A stretch of 64,000 nt of DNA from Candidatus Obscuribacterales bacterium (GTDB lineage Bacteria; Cyanobacteriota; Vampirovibrionia; Obscuribacterales; Obscuribacteraceae). Below, piece after piece: positions 9,493 to 18,578 of this stretch (position 1 is its first letter; each line of letters starts with the position of its first letter). Both the position numbers and the translations under genes were made by a program. A model generated the notes under the pieces. That model had not been told where the DNA came from. It saw only the letters and a list, made by a program, of their open reading frames with translations, and ran no database searches. The stretch covers positions 62,001 through 126,000 of the forward strand of contig JAGVLS010000021.1 of assembly GCA_020054205.1 (NCBI GenBank), in the 5' to 3' direction.

Positions 9493-10779
9493 ATGGATAA
9501 AGTTTCAATTCAGCCACCTAGAGGTGTTTATGACATTTTGCCTAATGAAAGTCATATTTGGCAAAATGCTGAAATAAGTATACGGTCTTGCTTAAAAGCT
9601 GCTTCTTATAAAGAAATTAGAACTCCCATATTTGAACAGACAGAATTATTTAAACGCAGCGTAGGCGAAGGAACCGATATTGTCAACAAGGAAATGTATA
9701 CTTTCCAAGACAAGTCTGACCGCTCAATGACATTACGTCCAGAAGGAACGGCTTCTGTTGTTCGAGCATATTTAAGTAATGGACTACAAAGACAAGCCCC
9801 GCCTGTCAAGCTTTTTTATTTCGGACCAATGTTTCGTTATGAACGAGTGCAAAAAGGAAGGCAAAGACAATTTCATCAAGTTGGCATAGAAGCTTTTGGT
9901 AGCGAAGGTCCTGCCATTGATGCCGAAAGCATTGTTCTTGCATCCAATGTGTTACAAGCAGTAGGAATTAATGAGTTTGAAATTCAAATCAACTCAATAG
10001 GTTGTATAAATTGTCGACCGCAACACAAACAAAAACTTATAGAGTTTTTCAAACCACACTTAAATAATCTTTGTATAGATTGTCGAGAAAGATTTGATAA
10101 AAATCCTTTACGCATTTTAGATTGCAAACAAGATAACAGTCAGCCTTATTTTGCGGACGCACCGAAAAATATAGATCATTTATGTCAAGCTTGCTTAGAC
10201 CACTGGCAAAAATTACTTGAATTACTGAATGGGCTCTCTGTAAAAGCAAATATCAATAGCACTTTAGTGCGCGGTTTAGATTATTACAATCGTACCGTGT
10301 TTGAGTTTGTAAGCCATAGCGATCGATTGGGAGCACAATCATCCATTCTAGGTGGTGGACGATACGATTACTTAGTTGAAGGTCTTGGTGGACCTAGCAC
10401 ACCTGCTATTGGCTGGGCAATGGGTCTAGAGCGCCTGATGCTTTTATTGGGCGAACAAAAAGAAAATAGTTTTTTGACTTTTGTCGTAGCAGACAATACA
10501 GATATCGGATTAAAAATAGCACTGGACTTGCGCAAAGCAGGTCTGGAAAGTGAAATTGACTATCCACCCACCGGATATAATAATCGCAACATATCAAGGC
10601 AAATTCAGCAAGCTAATAAACTAAATGCTAGCTTGGTGGTGATAGTAGGAGAGAAAGAAATCAAAGCCAATGAAGCAAGTATCAAAGATATGCAAACAGG
10701 CGAACAAACAACAATATCTTTAGATAAATTAGTCAATTATGTGCAAGAAAAACAAATTAAAATGGGGTGTAAACAATAA
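9493..10779 (+). CDS. hisS: Histidine--tRNA ligase
   Basis: HisRS charges tRNA-His. The 428-residue length is normal for a bacterial class II enzyme. Visible are the N-terminal RGVYDILP motif, class II motif 2 (FGPMFRYERVQKGRQRQFHQ), the histidine-specific LVRGLDYYNRTVFEF, and motif 3 region GWAMGLERL followed by the anticodon-binding domain. It is the first gene of an operon: its TAA shares a base with the ATG of the next gene. The ribosome-binding site is weak. Confidence 0.97.
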   Translation: MDKVSIQPPRGVYDILPNESHIWQNAEISIRSCLKAASYKEIRTPIFEQTELFKRSVGEGTDIVNKEMYTFQDKSDRSMTLRPEGTASVVRAYLSNGLQRQAPPVKLFYFGPMFRYERVQKGRQRQFHQVGIEAFGSEGPAIDAESIVLASNVLQAVGINEFEIQINSIGCINCRPQHKQKLIEFFKPHLNNLCIDCRERFDKNPLRILDCKQDNSQPYFADAPKNIDHLCQACLDHWQKLLELLNGLSVKANINSTLVRGLDYYNRTVFEFVSHSDRLGAQSSILGGGRYDYLVEGLGGPSTPAIGWAMGLERLMLLLGEQKENSFLTFVVADNTDIGLKIALDLRKAGLESEIDYPPTGYNNRNISRQIQQANKLNASLVVIVGEKEIKANEASIKDMQTGEQTTISLDKLVNYVQEKQIKMGCKQ

Positions 10780-11189
10780 TGCCCTGGCGAGTACAAAATA
10801 GCCCCTCTAATTTAGAGAAAATAATTGCTGGAATTTGTTATTTTACAGCTGGTATTGCCGGCATTATATACATTGTGCTTTCCCGTTCTAGCAGTCAATC
10901 TAATTTCTTTCGTTTTCATTTTTTACAGTCAATAATATTATGCATCATTGCACTATTACTTAATATGGGAACAGATGTATTTGTATCTTTAGCCGGTGCT
11001 TTACTAGGAATAGTAGATAATTTTATCCCTCATGCTTATGGTGCAGGCATACAGTTTGTATCATTAGGAATCAAGATAATTTCTTTTGCTTTTCTTTTAC
11101 TTATGACTTATGGAGCTGTATTTGCTTTCCTTGGCAAATATGCAGAAATTCCACTCATATCAAACATTGCTCGGCAACAAATGCGTTAG
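10779..11189 (+). CDS. Tic20-like integral membrane protein
   Basis: The 136-residue protein is almost entirely hydrophobic, with about four membrane segments. The first loop has FFRFHFLQSIIL, close to the conserved FHxxQ segment of the Tic20/Ycf60 family of cyanobacteria and plastids. In plastids Tic20 is a core inner-envelope protein-import subunit; the role of the bacterial homologs is not established. Its start codon overlaps the hisS stop (TAATG), so translation is coupled. The assignment rests on topology and one motif and is moderate; a DUF4870-type small membrane protein is the alternative. Confidence 0.7.
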   Translation: MPWRVQNSPSNLEKIIAGICYFTAGIAGIIYIVLSRSSSQSNFFRFHFLQSIILCIIALLLNMGTDVFVSLAGALLGIVDNFIPHAYGAGIQFVSLGIKIISFAFLLLMTYGAVFAFLGKYAEIPLISNIARQQMR

Positions 11190-11209
11190 CTCATTAATTG
11201 GTATAAGCA

Positions 11210-12058
11210 ATGACCACTAACAAAAAATGCCAAATAATTTCCATTGCCAATCAAAAGGGCGGAGTAGCAAAAACTACCACAACTGCCTATTTAGGCGCCG
11301 CACTAGCAAGACTTAACAAACATGTCCTGGTAATCGATTCAGATCCACAAGCTAATTTAACATATGCCTTAGAACTAGATGAAGATAGTCAAAGTTTTGC
11401 TCTAGAGAATAATCTAGCTACCATGTACGAATCCGGTCAGAGCGCGGAATCAAGTTTAATTAAAGTATTGGACAATTTATATTTAATTGCTGGTTCACCA
11501 GATTTGATAATGACAGAAGTAAGTTTGGATACAAATCCAGAATCAGTATCGTTAGAACCAGAAGCCATGTTGAAAAATGCATTGCAACCAATCAGCAATC
11601 GCTTTGATTATATATTAATAGACTGTCCACCTAGCCAAGGTATGCTCACTCTAAATAATTTAGTTGCATCAGACTGGATCATTATCCCAACAATGGCTTC
11701 GGTAATTAGTTTGACGGGCTTAGAACGCATGTCCGAACAAATCTACGAAATTGCTCATGGAGATCCACCTTTAAATAGTAATTTAAAAATTCTTGGCGTA
11801 CTATTGGCAAAGTTTCGACGCGATAGGAGAGTAGAACTTGAAATTGAAGCAAAGCTACGCTCTTGTGCCGATGACTTTTTTGTTTTTAAGACTGTTATTC
11901 CCGATCGTAGTCAATTTGAACTTATGGGAGAATTGAAAGCACAAACAGGACGCAAACTAATTGAATTATCCATGGTCAGCTATTCATTACTACCATATTT
12001 AACTTTAGCAATGGAAGTTGAAAAAGTACTTAGAGCTAAAACAAAGCCTAACAAATGA
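11210..12058 (+). CDS. ParA/Soj family ATPase
   Basis: The 282-residue protein has the deviant Walker A motif KGGVAKTTT (signature lysine K16, P-loop lysine K21), then DSDPQANLT, and the Walker B-like ILIDCPPSQG near residue 139. These P-loop ATPases drive DNA partitioning or polar positioning of protein cargo. No parB-like gene or parS-like repeat cluster lies next to it, so it may be an orphan ParA that positions a non-DNA cargo. It sits 20 bases after the Tic20-like gene and overlaps the following protease gene by ATGA. Confidence 0.92.
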   Translation: MTTNKKCQIISIANQKGGVAKTTTTAYLGAALARLNKHVLVIDSDPQANLTYALELDEDSQSFALENNLATMYESGQSAESSLIKVLDNLYLIAGSPDLIMTEVSLDTNPESVSLEPEAMLKNALQPISNRFDYILIDCPPSQGMLTLNNLVASDWIIIPTMASVISLTGLERMSEQIYEIAHGDPPLNSNLKILGVLLAKFRRDRRVELEIEAKLRSCADDFFVFKTVIPDRSQFELMGELKAQTGRKLIELSMVSYSLLPYLTLAMEVEKVLRAKTKPNK

Positions 12059-13767
12059 AAGTAAATAAAAAAAATAGTTTATATATCTTTCTAGTAATTT
12101 TTATGTTAATCATAGAGCCAGCTAATTCTGAAGACAAGCTAAGCAATAAAATTAAAGTCTGTCTATCACATGATCAAGAATATACTCGCGGCATCCAAGC
12201 ACTAAATGAAAATGATCTAGATACAGCTCTTGACGCTTTTAAGCGAGCAAAAGCATATGATTTAAAAGATTTAGGCACACGCAAATATCTAGCCCATACT
12301 TATCGCCAGCTTCACCAATTTATTGACGCTGAACGAGAATACGAAGAGCTAATGCGTATGGATCCGCATAATCTAGTCTGGCAACTTGAACTAGCTAGCA
12401 CATACCAAAAAGAAGGTAGGCCAAAACAAGCAGAGGCTGAATTACAAGATGTTCTTGCTAAAGATCCAAAAAACTTATTAGCTCATTTAGGCATGGGGAT
12501 TTGTCTTGAGAGTACAGAAGACTTAGACAGTGCCAAAGACTATTATTTAGAAACTATACGTCTTGGTCCCAATACACAAGAAGCGAAAGATGCTGATAAT
12601 AGATTGAAAAGAATTAGTGGTGCTATTAATGCCAGACAATTAAATAAGTTTTTTCCTATTGATCCAGAATTGGGTAAAACTGGTCTTGGCTGGTGGAATT
12701 TAAGTAAAATGCCATTGCATGTTTATATAGACCAAGGCAATGATGTTCCTGGATATCGCGATAGCATGCGACCACAAGTAATTAAAGCGTTAGAAGCATG
12801 GTCAATAGCTTCTCACGGTCATTTTACTTTTCATATTGATGCACCTGATAATGTATCTGAAGCTAATTGGAAGGCAGCGATTGGCAATGATTCTATTTTA
12901 GAGCGCGTAAATCAAGATATGGCCAACATACCGCATGATCCAATTAGTTCGCCAATCCATGTGCATTGGGTAGAACATTTAACTGGTCCCCCTCCTTATT
13001 ACGGGCAAGCCCTAGGATTAGCTTGGACATCAGTACTTGCTAAAAAGAGCGAAATGCCGGAGGATAATATTATTGAAAAAGCTCATTTATGGATAGCAAC
13101 AAATAGGCTAGCTGACGGGAAACCGTTACCATCAAAAATAACATCGTCATATACTAATATATTTGATTCACATAGCCGCATGGTGCAGGAAGTTTTAATA
13201 CACGAATTTGGACATATATTGGGGCTACCACATTCATCTAATCCGAGCGATATTATGTGTGGCGGTATTTTTGGTTTGAATGCTTTAGATTTGGTTGAAT
13301 CAAGACAATTATCTCCACGAGATGTAAAGTCATTAGCTGAGCATTACAATAATTTTCAAGGAGATGGCTTACCGATAAATGTCAGACGTCTACCTGTAAT
13401 TACAGATAAAGATATTATTTCTCAATCAAATAAAAGTCATGCCGCTATAAATAGAATTACTTCTATGGAAAATAGCAAACAAATGAAAGTGGAAGCAGAA
13501 AATATTATTCTTCCTCAATACGATCCATTGTCAGACATAGTATTTGATTTTTATTGCAAGCAGTATTCAACTTGTTTATCCAAACTAGATAAATTTTTAA
13601 AAGAAAATCCCAAGCACGCACAAGCACATTATCTTTTAGCTGTAACTTACGTAATGTTGCACAGGTTAAACGATGCAGCTAGCCAATACAAAGAAACAAT
13701 TAAATTATCTCCCGATACGGATTTAAGCAAATTAGCTCAAGATGGTTTAAAAAAGCTTGGCTTTTAA
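12055..13767 (+). CDS. Exported TPR-matrixin-type zinc metalloprotease
   Basis: The 570-residue protein starts with a signal peptide (residues ~7-25). About four TPR units follow (residues ~38-190). A metzincin domain comes next, with HEFGHILGLPH giving the HExxHxxGxxH zinc site (H383, E384, H387, H393) and a Met-turn-like DIMCGG at 399-404. A further TPR pair closes the C-terminus (about 500-570). This is an M10-like protease flanked by protein-binding repeats, probably periplasmic or surface. No prodomain cysteine switch is evident. It overlaps parA by 4 bases and meets the glycerophosphodiesterase tail to tail with a 21-base overlap. Confidence 0.88.
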   Translation: MKVNKKNSLYIFLVIFMLIIEPANSEDKLSNKIKVCLSHDQEYTRGIQALNENDLDTALDAFKRAKAYDLKDLGTRKYLAHTYRQLHQFIDAEREYEELMRMDPHNLVWQLELASTYQKEGRPKQAEAELQDVLAKDPKNLLAHLGMGICLESTEDLDSAKDYYLETIRLGPNTQEAKDADNRLKRISGAINARQLNKFFPIDPELGKTGLGWWNLSKMPLHVYIDQGNDVPGYRDSMRPQVIKALEAWSIASHGHFTFHIDAPDNVSEANWKAAIGNDSILERVNQDMANIPHDPISSPIHVHWVEHLTGPPPYYGQALGLAWTSVLAKKSEMPEDNIIEKAHLWIATNRLADGKPLPSKITSSYTNIFDSHSRMVQEVLIHEFGHILGLPHSSNPSDIMCGGIFGLNALDLVESRQLSPRDVKSLAEHYNNFQGDGLPINVRRLPVITDKDIISQSNKSHAAINRITSMENSKQMKVEAENIILPQYDPLSDIVFDFYCKQYSTCLSKLDKFLKENPKHAQAHYLLAVTYVMLHRLNDAASQYKETIKLSPDTDLSKLAQDGLKKLGF

Positions 13768-14508
13768 CTTGGATTTATTATCAAGAAATTGTTTCAATCC
13801 CACTGGATCATCAGTTATGATTCCGTCCACTCCAATTTCCAAAGCATAAGTCCATGTAGCAATATCATTCACTGTCCATGTGTTGACAATAATATTGGCT
13901 TTATGAGCATCATCAATTGCATCTCTTCTCAGTGAATCTAATGCTGGATGAAAAAACTTAGCACCCATTTTATCTGCATAATCAGCAAGATCAACAAATA
14001 GTGAGACTCCCAACATACCAATATTTATCTGCGGTGCTTTGGCATGTAGTCTTTTTAACACTTTATGATCAAAAGAGCTAACAATAATTTTGTCGCACCA
14101 TTTATAGTTTTTCAACATAGAAAGCAAATCATCTTCTATGTTTGGATAATCGATAGGAGTATTTTTAATTTCAATATTTATTACAAGTTTGCCTTGTATT
14201 AAATCAAGAACTTCTTGTAATAAAGGTATCCGCTCCATGTGAAATTCAGGTGCAAACCAAAGTCCAGCACTTAAACGCCTTAATTCGTCCAAGCTAGCAT
14301 CTTTAACTAAACCAGTACCATTGGTTGTACGAGCTAAATCATCATCATGAATAACTACCAATTCTCCAGTTGCACATCTATGAATATCTAATTCAATACC
14401 ATAAACGCCTGCTTCTAAGCTCTTAGTAAAAGCTGCTAATGTATTTTCAGGCGCCCACTTACGCCCGCCACGATGAGCAATAATTGTAGGGATTTTATTG
14501 CCAGACAT
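13747..14508 (-). CDS. Glycerophosphodiester phosphodiesterase
   Basis: The 253-residue enzyme hydrolyses glycerophosphodiesters to sn-glycerol 3-phosphate and an alcohol. It carries the family's N-terminal catalytic signature IAHRGGRKWAPENTLAAF (H12, R13), then ELDIHRCATGELVVIHDD with the metal-binding E and D and the second catalytic histidine. The TIM-barrel ending IITDDP is also present. There is no signal peptide, so it is the cytosolic UgpQ type. It directly follows an unknown 176-residue gene without a gap and is probably cotranscribed with it. Confidence 0.94.
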   Translation of the reverse strand: MSGNKIPTIIAHRGGRKWAPENTLAAFTKSLEAGVYGIELDIHRCATGELVVIHDDDLARTTNGTGLVKDASLDELRRLSAGLWFAPEFHMERIPLLQEVLDLIQGKLVINIEIKNTPIDYPNIEDDLLSMLKNYKWCDKIIVSSFDHKVLKRLHAKAPQINIGMLGVSLFVDLADYADKMGAKFFHPALDSLRRDAIDDAHKANIIVNTWTVNDIATWTYALEIGVDGIITDDPVGLKQFLDNKSKLKAKLF

Positions 14509-15039
14509 TTACATATCAACCGTTCTATGCGGTCTTAAAGGTCCAAGTTTCAATGTTACTTCAAGCTTTGGTGGATTAACCAAAATCTTTTCGAGAGGAA
14601 GTTCAATACCATGTTCGACAGCTAATAATCCAGCAATATTTTTTAGTACAAGTTTGCCTTTTTCTTTACCAACTTCAAAATTGATACGTTCTTTTTGTTT
14701 AATTAAATGATTACCCCAACGTTCCATGGCAGGGCTTTCATTTATTAATTCAATAATATTGGAATGACGAATAATTTCTTTTACATTATTAGCAAGAATA
14801 TTAATAAGAGCAGGAATTTTTTCTTGTTCACCAAATGTTTCAATCAGAACTTTCTTCACGACATAACCTGGTAATGACACATTTTCTGGTCGTTCGTGTA
14901 AAAAACGAATAACAGCTGAAAATGGATCACCAGCATTTTTTAACATGCGGCTGGCTATTTCAATAAGTTCAGCCTCAAACTTTTGTAGCTGCTTGTTAAT
15001 TAATTCTTTGGAATAAAAACTATCCACATTGCACCCCAA
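14509..15039 (-). CDS. Hypothetical protein upstream of the glycerophosphodiesterase
   Basis: This 176-residue, mostly helical soluble protein has no motif I recognise. It has no signal peptide or membrane segment. The C-terminus is short and beta-like (LEVTLKLGPLRPHRTVDM). Its stop codon abuts the start of the glycerophosphodiesterase gene, so the two are expected to be on one transcript. A DNA-binding or adaptor function cannot be argued from the sequence. Confidence 0.7.
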   Translation of the reverse strand: MGCNVDSFYSKELINKQLQKFEAELIEIASRMLKNAGDPFSAVIRFLHERPENVSLPGYVVKKVLIETFGEQEKIPALINILANNVKEIIRHSNIIELINESPAMERWGNHLIKQKERINFEVGKEKGKLVLKNIAGLLAVEHGIELPLEKILVNPPKLEVTLKLGPLRPHRTVDM

Positions 15040-15290
15040 ATTCTAGGTAATAAACGATTTGATTACTCTCACGAATGGATAGAAAGTTTTAGGAAGCCCT
15101 TACTTTAGTTATCACTGATTTCAAGAATATTTGCAACCCATAGCAGTTAAAAATGGCTAGAATATGCTTAGTTTTCACGAAATTCCAACCAAAGATTAGC
15201 AATGATTAATTATAGCTCATGCAATATCCACATATCTATTGGAAACTATTTGTCTTATAAATAATTTGAGCTTAGATTTGGGTTTAGAGA

Positions 15291-16043
15291 GTGAAAGTTG
15301 TCGCCATAATACCTGCTCGTTATGATTCCAGTCGATTTCCAGGAAAACCACTTGTGAAAATCGAAGGCATAACTATGATTGAGCGTGTTTATAAGCAAAG
15401 TAGTTTAGCTAAAACCATTCAATATATTGTTGTGGCAACTGATGATGATCGCATTGCTGCAACTGTGAAATCTTTTGGCGGCAATGTTGTATTAACAAGC
15501 AAAAATCATTTAACTGGTACTGATCGTTTAGCAGAAGTAGCAAAAAATAATCCTGATTATGACATTATCATCAATGTACAAGGCGATGAACCGTTAATAA
15601 ATCCAAAGACAATTGATGCTGCTGTTCAACCATTGCTTGATGATCCAAAAGTACAAATGTCTACAATTGCAACACCTTTATATGACGAAGAGCGAATAAA
15701 CAATCCAAGCCAAGTTAAAGTCGTCATCGACAACAATAATAATGCTTTGTATTTTTCACGCTTACCTATTCCATACAACAGAGACAATAATAAAAATCAA
15801 AAGGTCCTAGGACATATAGGCTTATATGTTTATCGTCGCGAATCTCTTTTGAAATTAACTTCTTTATCACCATCGCCATTAGAATTAGCTGAGTCATTAG
15901 AACAATTAAGAGCTTTATCCAACGGCATCGGCATCAAAGTAATTGAACAAAATTATCATCCCCTGGCTGTAGATGTACCTGCTGATATTGTGCCTGTAGA
16001 ACAAGCCTTAAAAGCTATGCAAACAAATTTCTCTAGCCTGTAA
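15291..16043 (+). CDS. kdsB: 3-deoxy-manno-octulosonate cytidylyltransferase
   Basis: KdsB activates Kdo as CMP-Kdo for lipopolysaccharide inner-core synthesis, so it shows that the organism builds a Kdo-containing outer membrane. The 250-residue length is typical. Motifs are IIPARYDSSRFPGKPL at the N-terminus, VVATDDDRI, and NVQGDEPLI. The start is GTG at 15291, and no in-frame ATG precedes the conserved N-terminus. A possible promoter lies just upstream (TTGTCT 15250-15255, TAGATT 15273-15278, 17-base spacer). The next gene follows after 9 bases. Confidence 0.96.
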   Translation: MKVVAIIPARYDSSRFPGKPLVKIEGITMIERVYKQSSLAKTIQYIVVATDDDRIAATVKSFGGNVVLTSKNHLTGTDRLAEVAKNNPDYDIIINVQGDEPLINPKTIDAAVQPLLDDPKVQMSTIATPLYDEERINNPSQVKVVIDNNNNALYFSRLPIPYNRDNNKNQKVLGHIGLYVYRRESLLKLTSLSPSPLELAESLEQLRALSNGIGIKVIEQNYHPLAVDVPADIVPVEQALKAMQTNFSSL

Positions 16044-16052
16044 GGAAATAAA

Positions 16053-17519
16053 ATGCCTGAAGATATTAAAAAAAATACTCCCATAATTGCTTATATAGCT
16101 GGCCCAGAAATATTTCAAGCAAATGCTAATGAAATCTACAAGCAATACATAGATTTGTGCAAACAAAACAATGTTGAATGTCTTTATCCAAATGATAGTG
16201 AAATAGAAAAATCTGAAACTAAAGAAGGTTTTGCCCAAAATATTTATGACGCAAATATTGCCAGAATGGAAAAATGCGACATATTTATAGCTAATATTGA
16301 ACCATTTCGAGGTCCATCACTTGACGTAGGTACGGCTTTTGAGATTGGCTATGCTAAAGCCATCGGCAAGCCAATTGTGGCATTCTCAAAAAAACCAATC
16401 AAAACTTTCTTTGAGCGTTTAAAAGAACATTATGGTGATATTGAGCTTACGGATATGGGTTATAGGGATAAAAAAACTCAAATACTACTAGAAGATTTCA
16501 ATTTAATTGACAATCTAATGATTGATAAAGCTCTATCAGCTCCCGTACAAACTAGTTTCCAGGCTGCTTTAGAAGAAGCAATAAAAATTTATTATCACAA
16601 TAAAAATCTAGAAACAGATCATGAATTACCTGAAGCCAATTTTCCTCTTTGGCTAGAAGCTTTTGACAATGCAAACAATCAACATGAGCGTTCTCTACAA
16701 ATATTAGAGCAATTCTTTGAGGGGTTAGAGAAACAGCTGCCCGATTGTTGGCAGAAACGTTCTAGCCTGGATATATTGGATTTAGGCTGTGGCAATGGAC
16801 GCTTTTCAAAAAAAATAGTTGATCTTTGTGAGCAGAAATTGAAAAAACAAATCAATTATGTAGCCATAGAAATGAATCCTCAATTTATCGAATCAGCAAA
16901 ACAATATTTCCCTCAAAGTATCATTCAACAAGGGAATATATTTGAAGACTTTACCAACTTGATACCAGCAGGGTTTGCCAACGATATAATCCTTTGTTCT
17001 CATACAGCATATTTTGAAAAAAATAAAAATACTCTGGTACAAAATCTTGCTAAACTGGGACACACTGAATCACTTACACTGTATTTATTAAATGATCCAA
17101 TATATCGCCAAGTTGATAAAGATATTGATGCGTTATTAAACGCTCTTGTAGAATCTCATTTGCCATATGTTAGGTCGTTACCTTTTTTAAGCTGTGTTTT
17201 TATGCCTAAACAAGCTATAAATCACATCAAACACATATTATTAGAATCCAATTTATTCTACTTAGATCAAGATTTCAAAACCACAAAATCATTGCTCGAC
17301 TTCTTCCAACAAAAAGACCTTACAAAGCTACCAGCAAAAATACGATATGAATTTCTTCACAAAGTACTAGATGATTTATACAAATATAGTGGCGAAATAC
17401 CTATGCAAAATCATTTTGTTGCAGCATTGAGAAAAGACTGTCCACCCAAATGTTTAAACAGTATAGAAAGAACAATGCTTAGTATTGAAACTAATGAAAA
17501 AGATTTACTTGCTGTTTAA
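16053..17519 (+). CDS. Nucleoside 2-deoxyribosyltransferase-like / SAM methyltransferase fusion
   Basis: This 488-residue protein joins two enzyme domains. Residues ~10-165 match the nucleoside 2-deoxyribosyltransferase fold: IAYIAGPEIFQ, then NIARMEKCDIFIANIEPFRG, then SLDVGTAFEIGYAKA with E97 at the position of the catalytic nucleophile. Residues ~235-400 form a class I SAM-dependent methyltransferase: LDILDLGCGNGRFS (motif I, residues 239-252) followed by an acidic YVAIEMNP. A helical tail of about 90 residues follows. NDT enzymes exchange or hydrolyse bases on deoxynucleosides or nucleotides. The methyl acceptor is unknown. The gene is 9 bases after kdsB, with an AAGGA ribosome-binding site, but a link to Kdo metabolism is not evident. 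Confidence 0.85.
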   Translation: MPEDIKKNTPIIAYIAGPEIFQANANEIYKQYIDLCKQNNVECLYPNDSEIEKSETKEGFAQNIYDANIARMEKCDIFIANIEPFRGPSLDVGTAFEIGYAKAIGKPIVAFSKKPIKTFFERLKEHYGDIELTDMGYRDKKTQILLEDFNLIDNLMIDKALSAPVQTSFQAALEEAIKIYYHNKNLETDHELPEANFPLWLEAFDNANNQHERSLQILEQFFEGLEKQLPDCWQKRSSLDILDLGCGNGRFSKKIVDLCEQKLKKQINYVAIEMNPQFIESAKQYFPQSIIQQGNIFEDFTNLIPAGFANDIILCSHTAYFEKNKNTLVQNLAKLGHTESLTLYLLNDPIYRQVDKDIDALLNALVESHLPYVRSLPFLSCVFMPKQAINHIKHILLESNLFYLDQDFKTTKSLLDFFQQKDLTKLPAKIRYEFLHKVLDDLYKYSGEIPMQNHFVAALRKDCPPKCLNSIERTMLSIETNEKDLLAV

Positions 17520-17609
17520 GTTAAAATAGAGCATATATTTTAATTGGTGTTAAAATTATCTACAGCATATTAATGAATTAAACAATGCAGATAGTTGCCA
17601 GGAGGGGAT

Positions 17610-18398
17610 ATGAGAATTACATTTGTGTTTGTGCTAGCAATTAGCACGCTGCTCAGCTCCAACATATCAGTACAAGCACGTGATTCACATCTTCCACGAA
17701 CATCTTCTACGCAAGAAGCACCAGATATGGTGCTAGTCAAACCAATGGAATTAAAAAATATTCCTGATTATGCCAATTATTCAACTGAAAACAATTCTGC
17801 CAATACAACCGGTACGGCCTTAAAAGCAGGACTAGAATCAACTACATTGCCAGAACAAACAAGGCTTAAGCTTGTGGTTGAATATCCGGTTGATGCAAAA
17901 ACAAGTAAGCCTGGTGATATTTTTGAAGCACATGTAAAAGATGATTTGTTTTTAGGTAGAACTTTGATTTTACCTCGGGGTAGCTTAGTGCGAGGACGGG
18001 TATTTGAAATAGTAAAACCTAGATTAATAAGCCGTGCTGCTCGCATTGGGCTAAAACTAGAACAAATTGTTACCCCGGTCGGAGAAGTTATTCCGTTGGA
18101 TGCTGCTCTAGAATTTCAAAAAGGTATCACTAATAAAAGTGGACAACTAGATCCTGGTACAAGTTTTGGAACAAGAGTAGAATCAAGTGTAAAAACAGTA
18201 ACTGGACTTAATGATAAAGGCGCTGCTCGTGGGGCTTTGATTGCAGCCAACATTGCTACGTTAGGAGCGCCGGCCGTAGCAACTGCCATTGGCAGTTCTG
18301 CTGTTGCTTTATTTAGATCGGGCGATAATGTAAGTTTGCAGCCAGGACAAGAATTAGAAGTACTCTTAACTAATGATTTGGGCTTACAGCTTAATTAA
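17610..18398 (+). CDS. Exported hypothetical protein
   Basis: I place the start at ATG 17610, because a strong AGGAGG (17600-17605) precedes it by 4 bases and a signal peptide (residues 1-23, ending VQA) then begins directly. An in-frame TTG at 17595 would put the ribosome-binding site inside the gene. The mature part has a beta-rich core (LPRGSLVRGRVFEIVKP) and an Ala/Gly-rich helical stretch (GAARGALIAANIATLGAP), then ends with a short beta segment. It loosely resembles the C-terminal domain of conjugation TrbI/VirB10-type proteins (control of a released component), but no secretion genes are nearby, so I leave it unassigned. Confidence 0.72.
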   Translation: MRITFVFVLAISTLLSSNISVQARDSHLPRTSSTQEAPDMVLVKPMELKNIPDYANYSTENNSANTTGTALKAGLESTTLPEQTRLKLVVEYPVDAKTSKPGDIFEAHVKDDLFLGRTLILPRGSLVRGRVFEIVKPRLISRAARIGLKLEQIVTPVGEVIPLDAALEFQKGITNKSGQLDPGTSFGTRVESSVKTVTGLNDKGAARGALIAANIATLGAPAVATAIGSSAVALFRSGDNVSLQPGQELEVLLTNDLGLQLN

Positions 18399-18434
18399 TG
18401 AGATACAGAATTTTTGACACAAAATCACCAATAA

Positions 18435-18578
18435 CTTTATCTAGGTGATAAAGTCAATAATCCAAATTGTGCTTTAACGCGCGTACTAGTAAATCATGGC
18501 AATAATACACATGATTTGACTAACATGCTTGAATCATATGGCAAAGCAAAAGATTGGTTCAAGAAAAAATCATTTTGA
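18435..18578 (+). pseudogene. Possible 3' remnant of a decayed gene
   Basis: An open stretch of 47 codons begins right after an in-frame TAA (18432-18434) and ends in TGA at 18576-18578. It has no start codon near its beginning, but its translation (LGDKVNNPNCALTRVLVNHG, later MLESYGKAKDWFKKKSF) has a protein-like composition, unlike random intergenic sequence. It overlaps the end of the converging TauE gene by 20 bases. It may be the tail of a lost gene; it could also be chance. Confidence 0.25.

Noticed and set aside
17610-18398. VirB10/TrbI secretion protein
   Set aside because: Only a loose similarity of the C-terminal region, and no other secretion genes are near.
18414-18442. Consensus -35 box TTGACA
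   Set aside because: No good -10 box at the right distance, and no gene downstream on that strand.
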